Below are positions 28,423 through 39,489 of a DNA stretch of 64,000 bases, one piece after another (positions within the stretch are counted from its first letter, which is position 1; each line of letters starts with the position of its first letter). The stretch is from positions 3,038,001-3,102,000 of the forward strand of contig NZ_CP192735.1 of the NCBI RefSeq assembly GCF_050749815.1, written 5' to 3'. Both the position numbers and the translations under genes were made by a program. Source of the stretch: Dyella_A sp050749815. GTDB lineage: Bacteria; Pseudomonadota; Gammaproteobacteria; Xanthomonadales; Rhodanobacteraceae. Below the pieces are notes generated by a model. The model did no database searches and was not told where the DNA came from. It worked only from the letters and a program-made list of their open reading frames with translations.

Positions 28423-29426
28423 AAAAAGGACCTGAGTCCTCGGACAAAGATACTCAGGGCACGCTCCCACTTTCTCCAGGGTGGCCACACCCTGCGTGTC
28501 ATCACCAGCCGGATATATCGCTCTGTTTCAACCCATGGCGGCTTCGGCTTGGTTCTGTACTCGAGCTTGCAAAGCTCCATCGAAACGCACGAGTCGTCGA
28601 GACCCGCCTCCTGTGCGTAATACGCGATGAGGCTCCTTGTCTTCAGCAGCGTGCGGTACGACTGAACGACACTTCGATTGGAGAGCCACGCGTTGCTCCC
28701 GTGAATGCGGTAGTCGACGCTCCCCGTCGGCAGGTAATACTTGCGCGCCCCCAGCACACTGGCGCCATACACCAGCAGATTGTCGGGCGACGTTTTCCAC
28801 AGCGGGCGGAACGCATCGGGAACATCAAGCACTCGGCGCGCCCAGTCGACGCGCATGGACACGGCAGAAGTCGGGGCGCCATACCAGACCGTCGAGGCAT
28901 ACGTCGTCAATGCGGTGAAGCCGAAGTCGATGGCTTTGTCCCCCAGACCCACCATCCGGTCCTGCTGGCCGAAGTGATGCATGTCTGAAAAGACAAAATC
29001 GACATCCGGCCGCTGCTCGTAGAGAGCCGCGATTTTGTCGAAATAGTTCGGTTTCCATCGGTCATCGGAGTCGAGGAAGCACACAATGTCGGCATCGACC
29101 AGCGCCATGCCCCGCTGCAGCCCGTGTAGCTGCCCGCCGTTCGGCGCGAATACCAGGGTCACACGCAGGTCCGAGGAGTAGCGATCCTTCAACAATTCGG
29201 CCGAGCCGTCGGTGGAGCCATCGTCGACCACGATGACCTGGGTTGGTGCACGCGTCTGACTGAGAGCCCCCTCGACCGCCTCGATGACAAAATCCCGGTA
29301 GTTGTAGCTGGTGACGACCACGGCAAGGGTGAGGTGTCGATGGCTGCGTGTAGAGTCCCCATCGCGCAGCATCTTGCGACCCTTGGGCTGCTGCGCCGCC
29401 TCAATGGGAACGTAGTGGTCACTCAT
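28419..29426 (-). CDS. Glycosyltransferase family 2
   Basis: The 335-residue GT-A protein has VVVTSYNYRDFVIEAVEGAL, the VVDDGSTDGS donor motif and the FLDSDDRW metal-binding motif within the first 125 residues. The C-terminal half is acceptor-specific and I do not recognise it. The ATG at 29426 follows a TTG in the same frame; the ATG is preferred. It is the first gene of a three-gene minus-strand unit with the next GT2 and the O-antigen ligase, and is divergent from the WaaE-like gene. Confidence 0.82.
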   Translation of the reverse strand: MSDHYVPIEAAQQPKGRKMLRDGDSTRSHRHLTLAVVVTSYNYRDFVIEAVEGALSQTRAPTQVIVVDDGSTDGSAELLKDRYSSDLRVTLVFAPNGGQLHGLQRGMALVDADIVCFLDSDDRWKPNYFDKIAALYEQRPDVDFVFSDMHHFGQQDRMVGLGDKAIDFGFTALTTYASTVWYGAPTSAVSMRVDWARRVLDVPDAFRPLWKTSPDNLLVYGASVLGARKYYLPTGSVDYRIHGSNAWLSNRSVVQSYRTLLKTRSLIAYYAQEAGLDDSCVSMELCKLEYRTKPKPPWVETERYIRLVMTRRVWPPWRKWERALSIFVRGLRSFL

Positions 29427-29509
29427 CAAACGGCCCCGCAGGACGACTCAGCACCGAGTCTATCGTAGCGGCATGCAGTGAGCGTCTCAGATTCCCCTAG
29501 AATCTCCTC

Positions 29510-30325
29510 ATGCCCAATCTGCCACTCACGCTCGCCGTCATCACCCACAACGAGGCGCATACCATCGCCCGCTGCCTTGATTCGGTCCCGTTCGCGGCCG
29601 AAAAACTGGTGGTCGACTCTGGCAGCGATGATGACACCGTGGCCATCGCGCAGGCCCACGGCGCGCGGGTGGTGCACCAGGACTGGTTGGGGTTCGGCCC
29701 TCAGCGAAATTTCGCCACTACTCAGTGCAGCCATAACTGGATTCTGGTGCTTGACGCTGATGAATTCTTGTCCCCCGAACTGGCCGCCGAACTAGCGCGT
29801 CGCCTGCCCGAAGTGATGGCTTCCGATGCCGCCGCCGGCATACTGCGTCGCCGCACCCTGTTCATGGGTGCGCCGATGCGCTGGTACCGGCCTATGGTCG
29901 GCGAAAAGATGACCCGCCTGTATCACCGTGATCGCGCCCGCTGGCGGGATGTCCGCGTCCACGAGTCGCTTATCGCCGACGGTCCCCACGTGCGCTTTGC
30001 GGGTACGTTCGAGCACGTTCACAACCCGACCCTGCTGCATAAAGGCCTGAAGGTGCTGCGCTATTCGGAGCTTAAAGCGCGCGACTGGCATCAGCGTCGG
30101 CGTAAGCCCAGGATGTGGCTCTGCCCCGCGCTTTTTGTAGTCACCTTCGTCCGCGACTATATCCTGAGGCTGGGTGTCCTGGACGGCTGGCGTGGCTTCG
30201 TGATCTCGCAGACGGCCGCCGCCTACGCCGTCTACAAGCGCATGCGCTACTACGAGATGTGTCGCAACCCCGATTCCATCGCGCTCGCCGACGATGCCCT
30301 GCGCCGCCATGGACTGGATCGTTGA
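29510..30325 (+). CDS. Glycosyltransferase family 2, WaaE/KdtX-like
   Basis: The 271-residue protein starts MPNLPLTLAVITHNEAHTIARCLDS and has VVDSGSDDDT and the LDADEFLSPELA motif, all characteristic of the WaaE/KdtX group that adds glucose to the LPS inner core. The C-terminal region contains RYSELKARDW and a hydrophobic stretch (LFVVTFVRDYILRLG) as in that family. It is followed 5 bases later by the glycerophosphotransferase-like gene, so the two are likely co-transcribed. Confidence 0.83.
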   Translation: MPNLPLTLAVITHNEAHTIARCLDSVPFAAEKLVVDSGSDDDTVAIAQAHGARVVHQDWLGFGPQRNFATTQCSHNWILVLDADEFLSPELAAELARRLPEVMASDAAAGILRRRTLFMGAPMRWYRPMVGEKMTRLYHRDRARWRDVRVHESLIADGPHVRFAGTFEHVHNPTLLHKGLKVLRYSELKARDWHQRRRKPRMWLCPALFVVTFVRDYILRLGVLDGWRGFVISQTAAAYAVYKRMRYYEMCRNPDSIALADDALRRHGLDR

Positions 30326-30330
30326 ATCGA

Positions 30331-31395
30331 ATGCCTGCGCGCTACCTGCTTTTCGGCACCGAGCTCTACGCTGTGCCCATCCTGCGGCCGCTGGCACGCG
30401 CGGCGCGTGCGCGGGGTGCCGTTGTCGACTGGCTAGTTCCCGCACCTATCGCGCCCTACTTGCCCGCCGACATGCATCGCCTGACTCGCTTTGCCGAAAC
30501 GGTACAGCACCGCTATGACGCGGTCTTCTCGGCCGCCAACTGGGTGCCGCCAGGAATCCCGGGCGTGAAAGTGCAGCTTTTCCATGGTTTCAATGCCGAG
30601 AAGCGCGACCCGCATCGAGGCCACTTTCGCTTGCGCGGCTTCTTTGATCTGTATTGCACCCAAGGTCCGGCTACCACCCAGCCGTTCCTCGAATTGAGCC
30701 GACAGGATCGCTATTTCGCGGTGGAGGAAACCGGCTGGCCCAAGCTCGATCCGCTTTTTTACGGCGCGACTTCGCCCGTGGCCGAACGATTGCGCGAAGC
30801 TGCCGCCGGCCGCCCGTGCGTGATGTACGCCTCCACCTTCACCGAATCGCTGAGTTCTGCACCCGGCATGCTCGATACGTTGGAGCAGCTGGTGGCGAGG
30901 GGTGAGTGGTATTGGTTGCTCACTCTCCACCCTAAATGTCCACACACACTGGTCCAGCGGTACCAACGCATGGCCGAGGCGCATCCAGACCACGCTGTGT
31001 TCATGGACTCCGACCACCTGCTGGACATGCAACGCAGCGCCGACGTGCTGGTTTGCGACACTTCGTCGGTCATCGACGAATTCGCCGTGCAGCTCAAACC
31101 CGTGGTCACTGTGAAGAACCGGCGTCCGAAGCCCTTCATGATTGACGTACAGACGCCTGCGGAGGTCGAGTCGGCGGTGCGCCGCGCATTGCGCCCAACA
31201 CCCCAATTGCAAGCTGCATTGAAGGCTCACGCGGACGCCATTCACCCCTCACGCGACGGCCACGCCAGCGACCGAGTATTGGACGCCGTCGCGCGGTTCC
31301 AGGCCGGCGCGTACGGGCCGCTGGCGCGCAAACCCATGAACCTCTGGCGCCGCTGGCAGTGCTATCGCGACCTGCGCGCGATGCTGGCCAGTTGA
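30331..31395 (+). CDS. CDP-glycerol glycerophosphotransferase-like protein
   Basis: The 354-residue protein resembles the PF04464 family, which transfers glycerol-phosphate (or related phospho-alditols) onto a glycan. Visible marks are QLFHGFNAEKR, VMYASTFTESLS and the C-terminal STSSVIDEFAVQLKPVVTV-like segment (DTSSVIDEFA at about residues 246-255). The ATG at 30331 is chosen from the family-like start MPARYLLFGTELYA. In Gram-negatives such proteins decorate O-antigen or capsule. The donor is unknown. Confidence 0.75.
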   Translation: MPARYLLFGTELYAVPILRPLARAARARGAVVDWLVPAPIAPYLPADMHRLTRFAETVQHRYDAVFSAANWVPPGIPGVKVQLFHGFNAEKRDPHRGHFRLRGFFDLYCTQGPATTQPFLELSRQDRYFAVEETGWPKLDPLFYGATSPVAERLREAAAGRPCVMYASTFTESLSSAPGMLDTLEQLVARGEWYWLLTLHPKCPHTLVQRYQRMAEAHPDHAVFMDSDHLLDMQRSADVLVCDTSSVIDEFAVQLKPVVTVKNRRPKPFMIDVQTPAEVESAVRRALRPTPQLQAALKAHADAIHPSRDGHASDRVLDAVARFQAGAYGPLARKPMNLWRRWQCYRDLRAMLAS

Positions 31396-31470
31396 GCTTC
31401 CACCGAGACCGCCCAGCATGAAGCGAGCACAGCCGCACGAACTGCGCACTCCCGCCGACGAGGACAGACC

Positions 31471-33417
31471 ATGTGCGGATTGACGGGCATGTTGCTGCCC
31501 TCGCCGGAACAGCCCGACGATACGCTGCGGGCACTGGCGAGCGCCATGAACGAAGCGCTGCACCATCGTGGACCGGACGACCATGGCATATGGTCCGATG
31601 CGCAGGCCGGCATCGTTCTGGCGCATCGCCGCCTGAGCATCCTCGACCTGTCCGCATTGGGCCATCAGCCGATGGTATCCGCCGACGGCCGGTACGTGAT
31701 CGCATACAACGGAGAGATCTACGGCTTCCAGACGCTTCGCCGCGAGCTGGAAAGCTTCGGCGCGCAGTTCAAAGGGCACTCCGACACCGAGGTGCTCCTG
31801 GCCGGCATCGCCCGCTGGGGCCTGCAGGACACCCTGGGCCGCTGCAACGGCATGTATGCGCTGGCTTTGTGGGACCGCCATGAGCGCTGCCTGTGGTTTG
31901 CGCGCGACCGGGTCGGCAAGAAGCCGCTCTACTACGGCTGGGCGGGCGATACGCTGGTGTTCGGTTCGGAACTGAAGGCGCTCTGGCACCACCCGCGCTT
32001 CGACAATGGCGTCGACCGCGACGTACTGACACTGCTGCTGCGCCTGGACTATATTCCCGCGCCGCACTGCATCCACCAGAAGACTTTCAAGTTGATGCCG
32101 GGCCACGTGCTGCGTCTGGACGCCGCAGCGGTCAGGGCAGGATCGGCGGCCCACGACCCGTTCATGGCACAACGTCCGCTGTGGGACGCTCGCGAGCGTA
32201 TGCGCGCGGCGCTGGCCCAGCCGTTCATTGGTACGACGGATGAAGCCGAGCGCCAGCTCGGCGCGCTGCTTCGCGACTCCGTGGGTCTGCGCATGGTCGC
32301 CGACGTTCCGGTCGGCGTATTCCTCTCCGGCGGCACCGACTCCTCCATGGTTACGGCACTGATGCAGGAGCAAAGCACCCAGCCGGTGCACAGCTTCAGC
32401 ATCGGGTTCGAAGGCTCTCACCACGACGAAGCGCCGCTGGCACGGGCGGTGGCACAACATCTGGGTACCGATCACACCGAACTCTACGTATCCGGAGCCG
32501 ATGCGTTAGCCGTGGTGCCTCAACTGCCCGCCATGTTCGACGAGCCCTTCGCCGATGCTTCGCAGGTACCCACCGCTCTGCTGGCACGTATGACGCGCCA
32601 GCACGTCACCGTGGCACTCTCCGGCGACGGGGGTGACGAGCTCTTTCTCGGTTATCGCCGCTACCAGCGCGCGCTTCGCAACTGGCAATGGCTTTCGCGG
32701 ATGCCGGGGGGTTGGCGCCGACAGATGGCGCGCTTCGCCACCCGGCAGGGCGAAGCCGCTCGTGGTGGCGGCCTGCCGGCGCTGTTGGCCGAGATGGGCG
32801 CGCAGGGGATCGGCGACGTCTATCGTAACCGCGTCACCCGCTGGTACGACCCGGCAGCGGTCGTCCGGGGAGCCAGGGCGATCGACTGCTTCTATAACCT
32901 GCCCGATCCGCTAAGCGGAGAGGGCACGCCGGCCGATGCCATGATGTTGGCCGACTTCGTCACTTATCTCCCAGACGATCTGCTCTGCAAAGTGGACCGT
33001 ACCAGCATGGCGGTGAGCCTGGAGGTCCGTACGCCCTTGCTCGACTGGCGTGTGGCCGAGTTCGCGTGGTCGCTGCCACTGGAGCTGAAACTCCACGAGC
33101 GCGAGAGCAAGTATCTGCTCAAGAAGTTGCTTCGACGCTATCTTCCCTCGCCGATGGTCGACCGCCCCAAAAGGGGTTTCGGAGCGCCAGTGACCGCCTG
33201 GCTGCGCGGCGACCTGCGCGCCTGGGCAGGGGACCTGCTGTCGCCCTCGCGCCTCGCCGCCGACGGGGTGCTGGATGTCGATATCGTCGCTGGGATCTGG
33301 CATCGCTTCGAGCAAGGCGAGCGCAAGTGGCACACCCACCTGTGGAATGTGTTGATGTTCCAGACTTGGCTAGATTACTGGCAGCAGAGCCGCCGGGAGA
33401 TCAAGCATCCACGCTGA
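31471..33417 (+). CDS. Asparagine synthase-like glutamine amidotransferase
   Basis: The 648-residue protein has an N-terminal class II glutaminase domain with the nucleophile Cys2 (MCGLTGM), RGPD and YNGEIYGF motifs. It also has a C-terminal ATP-pyrophosphatase domain with SGGTDSS near residue 290 and SGDGGDELFLGYRRY near 387-401. It is asparagine synthetase-like, but its position among surface-sugar genes suggests it may amidate a sugar acid of the polysaccharide, as such paralogues do elsewhere. Free asparagine synthesis remains possible. Confidence 0.85.
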   Translation: MCGLTGMLLPSPEQPDDTLRALASAMNEALHHRGPDDHGIWSDAQAGIVLAHRRLSILDLSALGHQPMVSADGRYVIAYNGEIYGFQTLRRELESFGAQFKGHSDTEVLLAGIARWGLQDTLGRCNGMYALALWDRHERCLWFARDRVGKKPLYYGWAGDTLVFGSELKALWHHPRFDNGVDRDVLTLLLRLDYIPAPHCIHQKTFKLMPGHVLRLDAAAVRAGSAAHDPFMAQRPLWDARERMRAALAQPFIGTTDEAERQLGALLRDSVGLRMVADVPVGVFLSGGTDSSMVTALMQEQSTQPVHSFSIGFEGSHHDEAPLARAVAQHLGTDHTELYVSGADALAVVPQLPAMFDEPFADASQVPTALLARMTRQHVTVALSGDGGDELFLGYRRYQRALRNWQWLSRMPGGWRRQMARFATRQGEAARGGGLPALLAEMGAQGIGDVYRNRVTRWYDPAAVVRGARAIDCFYNLPDPLSGEGTPADAMMLADFVTYLPDDLLCKVDRTSMAVSLEVRTPLLDWRVAEFAWSLPLELKLHERESKYLLKKLLRRYLPSPMVDRPKRGFGAPVTAWLRGDLRAWAGDLLSPSRLAADGVLDVDIVAGIWHRFEQGERKWHTHLWNVLMFQTWLDYWQQSRREIKHPR

Positions 33418-33512
33418 AGGTTGAAGGACAAGTCGCGGTCTGGAGCCGTATCCGAGAAGCGGTAGATCCGGCGAGAAGTTAGACTCCGGCCTTCGCTCCG
33501 CCAAGCCAGATC

Positions 33513-35225
33513 ATGCAACCTAAGTACTACGCCCGCTCCGAACACCTGCGCGCCCTGTGGCCCTGGCTGCCGCTGTGGACCGCGGCCGCGCTGCTGGCGA
33601 TCTTCGCGCACGGGCCGATGCCGCTGTTCTCCACGCGCACCCTCGCGGTCGCCTGGGAGATGTGGCACGGGCATCACTGGCTGGTGCCTTACGTCAACGG
33701 CCAGCCGTACAGCGAAAAGGCGCCGCTGCTGTTCTGGATGATCCACGCCGGCTGGGCCGCGTTCGGCGTCAGCGACGTGTGGCCGCGGGTGCTGGAAGTG
33801 GGCTTCGGCGCCACGCAGCTGGTGTTGGTGTCGACGATTGCGCGGCGGCTGTTCCCGGACCGGCCGTGGGTCGCTTCGGCCACGCCATGGATGCTGCTGT
33901 CGCTGAGCTACGCGTTTTTGTTCGGCCTGCAGATCATGTACGACGTGCTGCTGGCGACCTGGGTGCTCGCCACGTTGCTGTGCCTGCTGCCGACCGAGCG
34001 CCGCGCCGAGCCGCGCTGGTGGCTGTTCGGGCTGTGCATCGGCTTCGGCCTGCTGACCAAGGGGCCGGTGATGCTGCTGCACGTGGTCTTTCCTTGGCTA
34101 TTGGGCCCGCTGTGGAACGACTGGGCGCGAACCCATCGCGCGCGCTGGTATGGCCTGGGCGCGCTGGGCGTGCTGCTGGGCCTGGCGATGCTGTTGGCCT
34201 GGGCGATTCCGGCCGGCTTCAGCGGCGGCGAGGCGTACCGGCAGCGGCTGTTTTTCACCCAGACCGCGGCGCGCGTCGTCAACGGCGTGGCCCCGGCGGC
34301 CGACCTGCAGAACCATGCCCGTCCGCTGTGGTGGTACCTGCTGGCGATTCCGGTGCTGATGTTCCCGCTCGCCGCCTGGCCGCGCGCCGTGGCGGCCCTG
34401 GCGATGCTGCGTCGGCCGCTGCCGGCCGGCGTGCGCTTCGCGCTGTGCTGGCTGGTGCCGGCGTTCGTCACGTTCTCGCTGGTCAGCGGCAAGCAGCTGT
34501 ACTACCCGCTGCCTGAACTCGGCGGCGGCTGCCTGTTGCTGGCCGGCGCCATCGCGCTGCTGCGCGAGCGCCATCCGCAACTGGCCAGCACCGCCTGGCT
34601 GGGCACCTGGCCGCTGGCACTGGGCGGCGCGCTGTTGGCGGTATTCATGTTCGTGCTGCCGGACCTGGTGGCCAGCAACCGTCTGCACGGGGAGTGGTTC
34701 GACGAGGCGGTGGACTACAGCCGGTACTTCTCCGTGCTGTTCCTGCTGCTCGGCGCGCTGCTGCTGTTGCGCGGCCGCGGCGAGATGCGGCGGCTGGCGA
34801 TCGCCGGCCTGATCGGCACGCTGGCGTTCAATACGCTGTTCACCCTGACCGCCTGGCACAAGTACGACCTCACGCCATCGACCGACCTGCTGGCCGCGGC
34901 CGAGGCCGAACAGCGCCCGATCGCCTACGTCGGCGCCTACGATGCGCAGTTCCATTTCGCCGCGCGCCTGACCCGGCCAATCACCGAGATTCGCGGCGAC
35001 GCGGCGATCGCAGCCTTCGCCCAAGCGCACCCCGATGGCCTGATCGTCACCCATCCGGAGAAACTTACGAGCGCCGACCGTCGCTACGCCTTGCTGGTGC
35101 AGCCGTTCCGTTCGTCGTGGGTCGTGATCTGGCCGGCGACGGTACTGAGCGACGTGCAGGCCGGCCAGCAGCCGCCGGAGCCGGCCACGCCGACTCGCAT
35201 CTATCCGGCGCCCCTGCGTCCGTGA
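33513..35225 (+). CDS. GT-C membrane glycosyltransferase-like protein lacking the acidic pair
   Basis: The 570-residue protein has about 12 membrane helices and the overall layout of ArnT/PMT family enzymes, including YVNGQPYSEKAPLLFWMIH after the first external loop and a periplasmic C-terminal region from about residue 450. The Asp-Glu pair expected in that loop, present in the GT-C protein at 23393 as SDEPRFALVA, is replaced here by STRTLAVAWEMW at about residues 40-51. It may therefore use another residue, or may not be catalytic. The stop overlaps the GTG start of a TPR gene. Confidence 0.75.
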   Translation: MQPKYYARSEHLRALWPWLPLWTAAALLAIFAHGPMPLFSTRTLAVAWEMWHGHHWLVPYVNGQPYSEKAPLLFWMIHAGWAAFGVSDVWPRVLEVGFGATQLVLVSTIARRLFPDRPWVASATPWMLLSLSYAFLFGLQIMYDVLLATWVLATLLCLLPTERRAEPRWWLFGLCIGFGLLTKGPVMLLHVVFPWLLGPLWNDWARTHRARWYGLGALGVLLGLAMLLAWAIPAGFSGGEAYRQRLFFTQTAARVVNGVAPAADLQNHARPLWWYLLAIPVLMFPLAAWPRAVAALAMLRRPLPAGVRFALCWLVPAFVTFSLVSGKQLYYPLPELGGGCLLLAGAIALLRERHPQLASTAWLGTWPLALGGALLAVFMFVLPDLVASNRLHGEWFDEAVDYSRYFSVLFLLLGALLLLRGRGEMRRLAIAGLIGTLAFNTLFTLTAWHKYDLTPSTDLLAAAEAEQRPIAYVGAYDAQFHFAARLTRPITEIRGDAAIAAFAQAHPDGLIVTHPEKLTSADRRYALLVQPFRSSWVVIWPATVLSDVQAGQQPPEPATPTRIYPAPLRP

Positions 35226-35548
35226 TCCCGCCCGACCGCATCGCGGCGTTGCGGGCCCAGTGCGGCGGGCCGCGCGACGGCGCGTTGCTGCGCTTCTCGC
35301 TCGGCAGCGCATTGCTGGATGGCGGCGATGCGGCTGCCGCCCGCGCCGAACTGCAGCGCGCTGTCGAGTTCGATCCGCGCTACTCCGCGGCCTGGAAAGC
35401 GTTGGGCAAGGCCTGCCTTGCGCTGCACGACCACGACGGCGCAGCCGCCGCGTGGCGACAGGGCATCGCCGTGGCCACCGAGCGCGGTGACCAGCAGGCG
35501 GCCAAGGAAATGACCGTGTTCCTCAAGCGGCTGGCGCGCGAGGGCTAA
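35222..35548 (+). CDS. Small tetratricopeptide-repeat protein
   Basis: The 108-residue protein consists of about two to two and a half TPR units (LLRFSLGSALLDGGDAAAARAELQRAVEFDPRY then SAAWKALGKACLALHDHDGAAAAWRQGI, residues about 22-83). TPR units form helix hairpins that bind partner proteins. The GTG start at 35222 overlaps the stop of the membrane transferase gene (GTGA), so the two are coupled. It may serve that protein, but the partner is unknown. Confidence 0.75.
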   Translation: MIPPDRIAALRAQCGGPRDGALLRFSLGSALLDGGDAAAARAELQRAVEFDPRYSAAWKALGKACLALHDHDGAAAAWRQGIAVATERGDQQAAKEMTVFLKRLAREG

Positions 35549-35552
35549 GCGC

Positions 35553-36458
35553 TCAATCCACCGCGAGGCGGCCGGCGCCGTCGTACGGGCTCACCAGTCC
35601 GTCGGCCGAGTAGCGCTTGTACTGCCACTGGTATTGCGTGAACGCCCGCTCCACGCAGGCTTCCACGCCGCGGTTGAGGGCCGCGCAGGCCGCCGCCGGA
35701 TCGGCATCGTCGAGCCCGGCCGGCGCCGGCAGCAGGTGAATGCGAAAACCTGCGCCGCGCGGCAGCCGCTCGGCGAAGGCAAACAGCACCGTGGCGCCGG
35801 TGCGCGCCGCCAGGCGCGGCAGCAACACCATGGTCAGCGCGTCACGGCCAAAGAACGGGGCCACCTCGCCGTCGCCGGCGCGGGGTTTCTGATCGGGCAG
35901 GATCCCCACCGTGCCGCCGGCGGCCAGCCGCTTGTACAACGTGCGCACGCCTGCGCCCTCGGCGCGCACCTGCTCGGGCGCCAGCGCCCCGCGCACCTTG
36001 CGCAGCAGTTGCTCGATCGCGGCGATCCGTGGCGGCCGGTAGAGAATCGCCATCGGCGTGCGGCTGCACAGCCAGTAATTGAGCAGCTCCCAGCAGCCCA
36101 GATGCGGGGCGGCGATGATCACGCCCTTGCCGCTGACCAACGCCGCATCGAACAGCTCGGCGCCGCGCACCTCGCGCACCAGTCCCAGCGCGCGCGTGGC
36201 CCCGCTGCCCCACACCTTGATGATCTCGGTGACCGACTTGCCACCCTCCGCCATCGCCTCGCGCAGCAACGCACGACGAGCCGCCGGCGGCTGGCCAGGA
36301 CGGGCGATCGCCAGGTTCACCGCGGTCACCTCGGCGCTGCGCGCGCCGACGACCAACAGCAGCCGTCCGAAGAAGGCGCCCAGGCCGTGCAGCCAGCGCA
36401 GCGGCAATCGCGCCAGCAGGCGCAGCAGGAGATAGATCAGGTAGATGTCCGCACGCAT
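35553..36458 (-). CDS. Lipid A biosynthesis lauroyl/myristoyl acyltransferase
   Basis: The 301-residue protein belongs to the LpxL/HtrB family, which adds secondary acyl chains to Kdo2-lipid IVA at the inner membrane. It has an N-terminal membrane helix, the catalytic HX4E motif at His119-Glu124 (HLGCWE), GILPDQKPR and the C-terminal YQWQYKRYS motif. I cannot tell LpxL from LpxM by eye. It converges with the TPR gene, with only 4 bases between stops. Confidence 0.9.
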   Translation of the reverse strand: MRADIYLIYLLLRLLARLPLRWLHGLGAFFGRLLLVVGARSAEVTAVNLAIARPGQPPAARRALLREAMAEGGKSVTEIIKVWGSGATRALGLVREVRGAELFDAALVSGKGVIIAAPHLGCWELLNYWLCSRTPMAILYRPPRIAAIEQLLRKVRGALAPEQVRAEGAGVRTLYKRLAAGGTVGILPDQKPRAGDGEVAPFFGRDALTMVLLPRLAARTGATVLFAFAERLPRGAGFRIHLLPAPAGLDDADPAAACAALNRGVEACVERAFTQYQWQYKRYSADGLVSPYDGAGRLAVD

Positions 36459-36545
36459 CGGGGCAGTTTAGTCGAAGCCTCGCCGCCACCCGCTGCCAGC
36501 GGGAAACGATCGCGCTAAGCTGAAGCGTCTGCTTCGGAACCCTGC

Positions 36546-36983
36546 ATGATCGCCCTGATCCAGCGCGTCACCTCGGCGCATGTGTCTGTCGACAACCAAA
36601 CCGTGGGCGCCATCGACGCGGGCCTGCTGGCCCTCGTGGCCGTGCAGCCGGAGGACGGCGAGCCGCAGGCGCAGCGCATGGTGCAGCGGCTGCTCGGGTA
36701 TCGGGTGTTTGCCGACGACGCGGGCAAGATGAACCGTTCGCTTACCGACACCGGCGGCGACCTGCTGCTGGTGAGCCAGTTCACCCTGGCCGCCGACACC
36801 CGTTCTGGCATGCGGCCGAGCTTCACCACGGCAGCCGCGCCCGAGCACGGCCGGCATTGGTTCGATCGTCTGGTCGAGCTGGCCCGCCTTGCGCACCCAC
36901 GGGTGGAAACCGGCCGCTTCGGCGCCCATATGCAGGTACACCTGGTCAACGACGGACCGGTGACCTTCTGGCTCGAAACCTGA
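36546..36983 (+). CDS. dtd: D-aminoacyl-tRNA deacylase
   Basis: Dtd hydrolyses D-aminoacyl-tRNAs and mischarged glycyl-tRNA(Ala). The 145-residue protein has the usual MIALIQRVTSAHVSV start, the SQFTLAADT motif at about residues 78-86 and the cross-subunit NDGPVTFWL motif at the C-terminus. It is a single gene, 144 bases before rpoD, with its own start after a short leader shared with the divergent acyltransferase. Confidence 0.96.
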   Translation: MIALIQRVTSAHVSVDNQTVGAIDAGLLALVAVQPEDGEPQAQRMVQRLLGYRVFADDAGKMNRSLTDTGGDLLLVSQFTLAADTRSGMRPSFTTAAAPEHGRHWFDRLVELARLAHPRVETGRFGAHMQVHLVNDGPVTFWLET

Positions 36984-37069
36984 TGGCGAACGCTCCAGCG
37001 AACACGCGCTACGGCGCGATCTGGCGCGATTCTTGCTGCCCAGCTCCCTTTCGATCCCCACTTGAAAAC

Positions 37070-37098
37070 TGGTCAAAAAAGCAGCACATGGCTATACT
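37070..37098 (+). promoter_or_regulatory. Candidate sigma-70 promoter of rpoD
   Basis: TGGTCA (37070-37075) and TATACT (37093-37098) are separated by 17 bases, within an A-rich patch. They lie about 30 bases upstream of the rpoD start codon. The -10 matches the consensus at five of six positions and the -35 at four of six. Confidence 0.5.
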
Positions 37099-37127
37099 GA
37101 TCGGTTCCTGCATCCGCGGCGGTAGGT

Positions 37128-38993
<1,866 letters not shown>

Positions 38994-39012
38994 GCACCGC
39001 CCTTTGGTAATC

Positions 39013-39040
39013 GACAACGGCCGCGCATGCGGCCGTTGTC
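39013..39040. terminator. Stem-loop between rpoD and the HNH gene remnant
   Basis: A perfect 12-bp stem (GACAACGGCCGC and its complement) closes a GCAT loop. It lies 19 bases after the rpoD stop and 4 bases before the stop of the convergent HNH gene. There is no long T run on either side, so it may be a weak two-way terminator. Confidence 0.6.
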
Positions 39041-39043
39041 AGT

Positions 39044-39428
39044 TCAGGACGTGCTCACCGCCGCCAGATCGGGAAAGTGTTCCTCGGCGTGACAGTTGGC
39101 GCATAGAAGCACGCATTTCGCGAGCTCGGTCCGGACCTCGCCATCGCTCCGGTTTGACAGGGCGCACATGTCGAGGTTGAACGACTTCTTCGCCGGATCC
39201 GTGTGGTGCCATGTCAGCGCGGCCAGATTCCTCGAATACCCGCAGCGAGTGCAACGTCCGCCGGCTTCCGCGATAAGCAGGCACTTGCGCCGCAAGCCGC
39301 GCGCCTGCTGACAGGCGTAGCTTTGGTGACGTTGGTTGGTGTCCTTGTTCTTGCAGCCGGGAACAGAATTTTCGTTGCCCACCCGCCAGCAACTTTCGGC
39401 ACACCACGCACTTTCGTCTGGATTGCAT
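39044..39428 (-). pseudogene. HNH endonuclease-like gene with a frameshift
   Basis: The intact part (start possible at 39382) encodes an HNH/zinc module: RCTRCGYSRNLAALTWHHTDP, then LCANCHAEEH. The family usually begins with a cysteine pair and a KFCS..CKN..DTN segment. The first half of that (MQSRRKCVVCRKLLAGGQRKFCS) is present upstream, but in another frame. The frames join near 39359 in a run of three G (plus strand), so one extra base, or two missing, breaks the gene. A sequencing error is possible. It lies 62 bases upstream of the split tRNA-Ile gene, on the opposite strand, suggesting but not proving a tie to that intron. Confidence 0.7.
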
Positions 39429-39489
39429 CAGACGACCATGGTCCAAAAAACGGAGCCTGCGGCACGATTCGTTGCTACCATGCGGGCAT

